From NCBI GenBank assembly GCA_016928355.1, contig JAFGKW010000007.1, forward strand, positions 1 through 64,000: a stretch of DNA of 64,000 nucleotides. The letters run 5' to 3'. The stretch is from Methanomicrobiaceae archaeon. Lineage in GTDB: Archaea; Halobacteriota; Methanomicrobia; Methanomicrobiales; Methanomicrobiaceae. Position numbers and translations under genes: made by a program. The notes under the pieces are model-generated. The model was not told the DNA's origin. It saw only the letters and a list, made by a program, of their open reading frames with translations, and did no database searches. Below, piece after piece: positions 59,671 to 64,000 of this stretch (positions are counted from its first letter, which is position 1; each line of letters opens with the position of its first letter).

Positions 59671-60467
59671 TACACATTCTCCTCCCACCAGCCAAGACCA
59701 TGCTTTTTGACGAAATACCTGAAGATCATATCGATAGTAAGGCCGATCATCCCCAGCACAAGCATATAGACTACTACGCTCGGCATCTGGTGCAGATTAT
59801 AATAGGTCCAGAGATTTTTTCCAAGGCCGTATTTGCCGCCGCCTGCGCCGAAGATCTCCGCACCGACAAGACACATCCACCCGATGCCCATCGAGATTCT
59901 TACCCCGGATATTATCGAGGGAAGGGATGAAGGGAACGCAACGCGCCTGATGAGACTCAGGTCACCTGTGCACCCGAGAACCTTCCCTGCCTCGATGAAT
60001 ACCTTTGGGACATTCCGAAAACCCGTATATGTATTGATAAGAATCGGAAAAACCGCCCCCACAAAGATGATAAACCCGGCGGAGGCATCAGTCAGGCCGA
60101 ACCATATGATTGCAAATGGGATCCATGCAAGCGGGGGAATCGGGCGGATGATCTCGATTATCGGATTTATCGCCAGATCAAAATCCCTGAACCAGCCCAT
60201 GGCAATCCCCAGGGGAATTCCCACCAGGAGGGAAGCGCCAATCCCCATTGCAAAGTGTATAAGACTTTTATAAATATCCCTGAAAAGGGTCCCCTTCGGC
60301 CCGAATGCAACCTTGAAGAAGGCGTCCACAACATCGGTGAAACTCGGAAGGATGAAGGGATCCCCCACCATAAACTCCGCTATAAGCTGCCAGACTACAA
60401 TTGCGGCAACAACTGCGGCTGCAGGGAGAAGGAATTTTTTATGTTTTTTATATAAAATACCGGTCAT
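59670..60467 (-). CDS. ABC transporter permease, SsuC/TauC type
   Basis: A 265-residue BPD-type permease with six hydrophobic segments and the EAA loop EAGKVLGCTGDLSLIRRVAFPSSLPSIISGVRISMGIGW. It matches SsuC/TauC/NrtB proteins. It lies 99 bp downstream of the binding-protein gene and overlaps the ATPase gene. Confidence 0.9.
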   Translation of the reverse strand: MTGILYKKHKKFLLPAAAVVAAIVVWQLIAEFMVGDPFILPSFTDVVDAFFKVAFGPKGTLFRDIYKSLIHFAMGIGASLLVGIPLGIAMGWFRDFDLAINPIIEIIRPIPPLAWIPFAIIWFGLTDASAGFIIFVGAVFPILINTYTGFRNVPKVFIEAGKVLGCTGDLSLIRRVAFPSSLPSIISGVRISMGIGWMCLVGAEIFGAGGGKYGLGKNLWTYYNLHQMPSVVVYMLVLGMIGLTIDMIFRYFVKKHGLGWWEENV

Positions 60468-60566
60468 TATCAGTGCCCACAGTGAATATATTTAGATGAC
60501 ATAATCCTGGACAGACAGGAACAAACTATTCTTTAAGAATAATAACTGAAAATAAAAAAGTGTTTT

Positions 60567-61607
60567 TCAGGCAGATGCAGTTGCCTTTTCATAGAATGTA
60601 AGATCGAATATCTCGCCCTGTGTAAGAGGAGTCTCGATATAGCCAAGATCCTTCTGGACATTTACATAATCCATGACACCACCCACGATAAGGTTCGGGT
60701 CCGATACCCATGTCCCGTCCCAGTTTTCTATGGACTTCAGTGCAATCTCCTTTGTGTTCTTTGTATATCCTGCATAGATCTCTGCTGCCTCTTCAGGGTT
60801 TGCACGATTGTATTCCGTTGCCTTAATGTGGGTTTTTATCAGTTCGGTCACAAGATCCGGATTCTCCGCGATCAGTTTGTCGCTGACCACAAGAACACAG
60901 CAGGGGTGGTTCGGTTTCATAACACCCGACCAGACGACGATCTTACCGTTGCCTTCTTCAACGAGCGTCGTTGGCGATGGTGACGGGAGGAAGGTTGCAT
61001 CTATCTGTCCTGCGGTCATTGCCGTGATTGCATCGCCCGGGCCCATCGGCAGAACGTCAACCTCTCCTTCCTTAATTTTATCACCTATTGTAAGGTTGTT
61101 TGATGCAAGCCACTCCCTGAGAATTGTGTCCTGGATAGTTCCCGGGGGGAAGGTCGCGATCTTTTTACCTTTTAGATCCTCTGGGCTGTTGTAGTCCAGG
61201 TCGGGCCTTACAACGAGTGCGGACCCCTGTGTCTGGACAGCCGCCACGATCTTTGCATCGAGTCCTGTTGAGAGGGCGGAGATTACTGGTGCGGCGCCGA
61301 CATATGCGACATCTATCTCACCTGCAAGCATCGCCTGCATCTCGGGAGCCCCGGTGGGGAAAAGCATCTCGTTCTTCTCAGGATCTGTCGTATAGCCGTA
61401 AGGTGCAATATCCTCGGCCCACCATCCCTTCTTCATTGCAGTCATATATGCAATCTGGTGGGTACTCGGCTGGTACCCGAAATTCAGCTCCTTCAAACCG
61501 GCATCACCGGTCTTGCCGGAATCACCGTCAGTGCCGGTACAGCCGGCACCAATAACAGCCGCTGCAACAACGACTGCAAGAACAAACATAACAATTTTTT
61601 TTCTCAT
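60567..61607 (-). CDS. ABC transporter substrate-binding lipoprotein, SsuA/TauA/NrtA type
   Basis: A 346-residue binding protein. The signal peptide has lipobox IGAGC (Cys at about 22) followed by a Thr/Asp/Gly linker, then the type II binding fold: LNFGYQPSTHQIAYMTAMKKGWW, EIDVAYVGAAPVISALSTG, DLKGKKIATFPPGTIQDTILREWL. Substrates in the family include sulfonates, taurine, nitrate and bicarbonate. In a methanogen a sulfonate such as coenzyme M or taurine would make sense, but that is inference. ATG 61607 gives a normal signal peptide; the frame is open to 61658. Confidence 0.85.
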   Translation of the reverse strand: MRKKIVMFVLAVVVAAAVIGAGCTGTDGDSGKTGDAGLKELNFGYQPSTHQIAYMTAMKKGWWAEDIAPYGYTTDPEKNEMLFPTGAPEMQAMLAGEIDVAYVGAAPVISALSTGLDAKIVAAVQTQGSALVVRPDLDYNSPEDLKGKKIATFPPGTIQDTILREWLASNNLTIGDKIKEGEVDVLPMGPGDAITAMTAGQIDATFLPSPSPTTLVEEGNGKIVVWSGVMKPNHPCCVLVVSDKLIAENPDLVTELIKTHIKATEYNRANPEEAAEIYAGYTKNTKEIALKSIENWDGTWVSDPNLIVGGVMDYVNVQKDLGYIETPLTQGEIFDLTFYEKATASA

Positions 61608-61794
61608 AATGATCACCAGAATTATTATCAGATCTTTACAAAATGGTACTCGCGACATATAATATATTATTTAATAATTCCCCCGATTAACCTTTAAAGC
61701 CACATCATCTACTTAAAATTAGGCTGATAGGGCACACCCGGTACTTTTTTCACCTTGGAGAACAGGTTTAATCAAAAAAAGCGAATAATAAACA

Positions 61795-62226
61795 ATGACT
61801 GAACGCGGATATAAAACGGGCAACAACCAGGCACCCCCTTTTTCTATCAGTTATTCCCCGGAAAGTGGTTATCGCGCTTTAAAAGGGGAAAGTCTCGATA
61901 TGAAGTTCGAGATCATCCCTAATGAAGGGTTTTTCGATCCGGTCAATGTGAAGCTGCGGATCAAAGTCCCCGATCCCGCAATCGGATTTTTTACAATATA
62001 CGACCAGGTCCATGATCTGGGCACACACGCGTACCCATACTGCCCGGTCTGCTATACACAGGATCTTGATCCTGAAAACCCGCCGGAGGGATATGATTTT
62101 ATAAAAAAGGCATATAGTGCTGCAAAAAAGATGAAGATCGAATCGATAGATGTCCACGTCCATGTCAGGGCTTCGGGAGGCGGATTCGTCTTTGAGGAAA
62201 AACCATTCTACAGGGTTTTTTTCTGA
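61795..62226 (+). CDS. uncharacterised protein with CPVC motif
   Basis: A 143-residue soluble protein I do not recognise. Seen: a beta-rich N-terminal half (FSISYSPESGYRALKGESLDMKFEI), a central HAYPYCPVC with one CxxC pair that could bind metal or a disulfide, a short helix (FIKKAYSAAKKMK), and a C-terminal strand IESIDVHVHVRASGGGFVFEEKPFYRVFF. No signal peptide. It stands alone between the divergent importer operon and argH. Codon use looks like the neighbours. Confidence 0.6.
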   Translation: MTERGYKTGNNQAPPFSISYSPESGYRALKGESLDMKFEIIPNEGFFDPVNVKLRIKVPDPAIGFFTIYDQVHDLGTHAYPYCPVCYTQDLDPENPPEGYDFIKKAYSAAKKMKIESIDVHVHVRASGGGFVFEEKPFYRVFF

Positions 62227-62379
62227 TCACCCGCTTTTTATCATAATCGTAATAAAAATCCTTTACACATAAACAGGGTTCGGCACTGCAGATTCCCGGC
62301 CCGATCCCGATTCTTCATCCTTTTATCGTCGCCTTAAATATGCACCGGGTCATACAATTAGGACAGGAGTGTAGATATC

Positions 62380-63858
62380 ATGAGTAAAGATCCTTTGAGG
62401 GAGGGAAGACTCGGAGAAGGCCGTCCGCCTGAAGTCTGGAGTTACCTCTCGTCCATGGAGGCCGACCGCTTTATTGGAGATGCGGATATCGCTGTCGATA
62501 TCGCCCACCTGCTGATGCTGGAGAGGCAGGATATCATCAGCAAAGAGGCAGCAGGCAGGATTATGGATGTACTTCTTGAACTTCACAAAAAAGGACTGCC
62601 TGACTCTGTTTTCGATGAAAAGTTTGAGGATGTCCATGCAGGAATTGAAGCATTTATCATAGAAAAGACAGGAATCGATACGGGCGGGCGGCTGCATATG
62701 GGGAGGTCTAGGAATGACGAGGTTGCCACCTGTGCCCGTGTCAGGCTCAGGGATGATATGATTACGATCATGTCCGCAATATCAGAAATGAGGGCAGTTC
62801 TGATCCGGAAGGCAGAGCAGAATACAGAATCGTATATGCCCGGTTTCACCCACCTCCAGCATGCACAGCCTACAACACTTGCGCACTACCTTATGAACTA
62901 CGAACAGGCACTTGAGAGGGATTTTGAAAGGTTCGGGGATGTCTTCCTCCGGGTTGATCTCTGCCCTCTCGGGGCGGCAGCATTCGCCTCGACAGGATAC
63001 CCAATTGACAGGGAATATACTGCAGAACTGCTGGGATTCTCCGGTGTTCTTGAAAATTCAATGGACTGCGTCTCGGGGAGGGACGTTTTCATCGAGGTAA
63101 TCTCGGCATGCTCCATCCTGATGACAACGCTCTCAAGGATGTGCGAGGAGCTTATACTCTGGAGCTCCGCCTTCGTGAACTTCGTTGAGCTTGCAGATGA
63201 ATACTGCTCTACAAGCTCGATAATGCCCCAGAAAAAGAATCCTGACTGCGCCGAGATCATGAGAGGAAAGGCAGGATCAGCACTCGGTGCGCTTACCGCA
63301 TCAATAACCATAATAAAAGGCCTCCCGATGAGCTACAACCGTGACATGCAGGATCTCTGGCCGCACCTGTGGCAGACGGTTGAGGACGCAAAGGCGTCGC
63401 TTAAAATAATATCAGGCATGATCGATACGGCCTCATTCAACACTGAACGGATGAACGAAGAGGCCGGAAAGGGCTTTTCAACCGCCACCGAGCTGGCTGA
63501 CGTCATGGTCAGGGAATTCGGGCTTTCGTTCAGGACCGCACACGGCATCACCGGCAGGGCTGTACGAATGAAGAAGATCGATATCGACACCCTTGAAGAG
63601 GCGGCGAAAGAGATGGCCGGCATCTCGTTGAAGGGACTCGGGATGACGGATGAAGATGTTAAGAGGGCGCTTGATGTTGCATATTCCGTAAACACGAGGA
63701 TAGCAACAGGAGGACCCGCACCTGCCGCAGTAAAAGCCGCAATTTCAGGAAAAACAGCTGCACTGAAGGAAGATACCGAATGGATAACCGATATGAAAAT
63801 ACGAAATGAAGAGGCTTTTAAAAAGATGATCAGGGAAGCAGAGGAGCTGATGGGTTGA
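62380..63858 (+). CDS. argH: argininosuccinate lyase
   Basis: A 492-residue lyase of the fumarase/aspartase superfamily, releasing fumarate and arginine from argininosuccinate. Signature loop SSIMPQKKNPD at about residue 285; HMGRSRNDEVATCARVRLRD and FTHLQHAQPTTLAHYL are also conserved. GAGTG-type ribosome-binding site region upstream. The stop overlaps the TTG start of the next gene. Confidence 0.96.
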   Translation: MSKDPLREGRLGEGRPPEVWSYLSSMEADRFIGDADIAVDIAHLLMLERQDIISKEAAGRIMDVLLELHKKGLPDSVFDEKFEDVHAGIEAFIIEKTGIDTGGRLHMGRSRNDEVATCARVRLRDDMITIMSAISEMRAVLIRKAEQNTESYMPGFTHLQHAQPTTLAHYLMNYEQALERDFERFGDVFLRVDLCPLGAAAFASTGYPIDREYTAELLGFSGVLENSMDCVSGRDVFIEVISACSILMTTLSRMCEELILWSSAFVNFVELADEYCSTSSIMPQKKNPDCAEIMRGKAGSALGALTASITIIKGLPMSYNRDMQDLWPHLWQTVEDAKASLKIISGMIDTASFNTERMNEEAGKGFSTATELADVMVREFGLSFRTAHGITGRAVRMKKIDIDTLEEAAKEMAGISLKGLGMTDEDVKRALDVAYSVNTRIATGGPAPAAVKAAISGKTAALKEDTEWITDMKIRNEEAFKKMIREAEELMG

Positions 63859-64000
63859 GTATAAAATCAGGGGACAGGGTAAGCTGCAGTTATGCGGGAT
63901 CCGAACTTGAAGGATTTTTCATAACAGAAAGAGACGGAAAGGCAGTGATCAAGCTCGATTCAGGATATAATGTAGGCATTGATGCAGGACTGATGAAGAA
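63855..64000 (+). CDS. gatD: glutamyl-tRNA(Gln) amidotransferase subunit D, 5' part
   Basis: TTG at 63855 (overlapping the argH TGA) opens a frame that runs off the right edge. The 48 visible residues start LSIKSGDRVSCSYAGSELEG and continue with KAVIKLDSGYNVGI, the N-terminal barrel typical of archaeal GatD, which supplies ammonia to GatE for Gln-tRNA formation. Truncated by the window. Confidence 0.75.
   Translation, partial: MSIKSGDRVSCSYAGSELEGFFITERDGKAVIKLDSGYNVGIDAGLMK

Noticed and set aside
1-64000. tRNA or rRNA genes, CRISPR arrays, insertion sequences
   Set aside because: I looked through the intergenic gaps on both strands and saw no cloverleaf, no regularly spaced repeats and no transposase. 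A covariance search was not possible here.

Overview
The window looks like a stretch of chromosome from a methanogenic euryarchaeon, most likely Methanomicrobiales (Methanomicrobiaceae-like). The evidence is archaeal ribosomal proteins (L19e, L30, L10e), an archaeal SecY, an HMf-type histone, an archaeal replication factor C large subunit with a C-terminal PCNA-binding tail, archaeal-type S-adenosylmethionine synthetase, two methanogenesis marker genes (2 and 4), and an incomplete reductive TCA set (fumarase, 2-oxoglutarate:ferredoxin oxidoreductase, succinyl-CoA synthetase). No rRNA, tRNA, CRISPR array or insertion sequence was recognised.

Layout. 1-5766 (+): end of the spc ribosomal operon (probable L32e tail, L19e, L18, S5, L30, L15), then secY, adkA, an EMC3/DUF106 membrane protein and cmk. 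6022-25868: a large tetrapyrrole/corrinoid-type accessory region. It has a first operon (CbiZ-like, ChlI-like, ChlD-like, TIM-barrel protein), a second operon (CbiZ-like, BtuF/BtuC/BtuD-type importer, a fused NifH-NifE-like protein and a NifN-like partner), a CbiK-like chelatase relative, and on the minus strand a CobN/BchH-type chelatase large subunit coupled to an ABC-2 exporter. 25999-37000: a secreted 5'-nucleotidase, two archaeal type IV pilin-like proteins, a second BtuFCD importer, and an ECF transporter with an unusual S-A-A fusion plus two more S-component paralogues. 37103-43607: a yeast-type cytosine deaminase, a UspA/ArsB-like operon, transglutaminase-like membrane proteins, archaemetzincin and a UPF0146 protein. 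43604-50733: rfcL, methanogenesis markers 2 and 4, histone, hisG-hisA-hisB and metK. 50863-58830 (-): dacZ (c-di-AMP synthase), sucD, sucC, korC, korB, korA, korD, fumB, fumA and rpl10e. 58909-64000: a SsuABC-type importer, an orphan protein, argH and the 5' end of gatD.

Most interesting system. The 6-26 kb block brings together the three enzyme types that, in chlorophyll synthesis, make and reduce a metallated tetrapyrrole: a BchH/CobN-like large chelatase subunit, ChlI/ChlD-like AAA+ subunits, and a nitrogenase-like reductase. Here they sit in a methanogen, next to corrinoid amidohydrolase-like (CbiZ) genes, corrin/heme-type importers and an exporter. The reductase is a NifH-NifE fusion with a separate NifN-like subunit. 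Its visible cysteines match the 3+1 ligand pattern of NifEN rather than nitrogenase NifDK, and it is not the split CfbC/CfbD arrangement of coenzyme F430 synthesis. A dedicated tetrapyrrole or corrinoid reductase, or a remodelling pathway, is the best inference; the substrate cannot be read from sequence.

A second notable signal is a dispersed intergenic element present twice (about 32617-32867 and 57946-58150). Hairpins are kept by compensatory base changes, which suggests a structured RNA or a structured mobile repeat.
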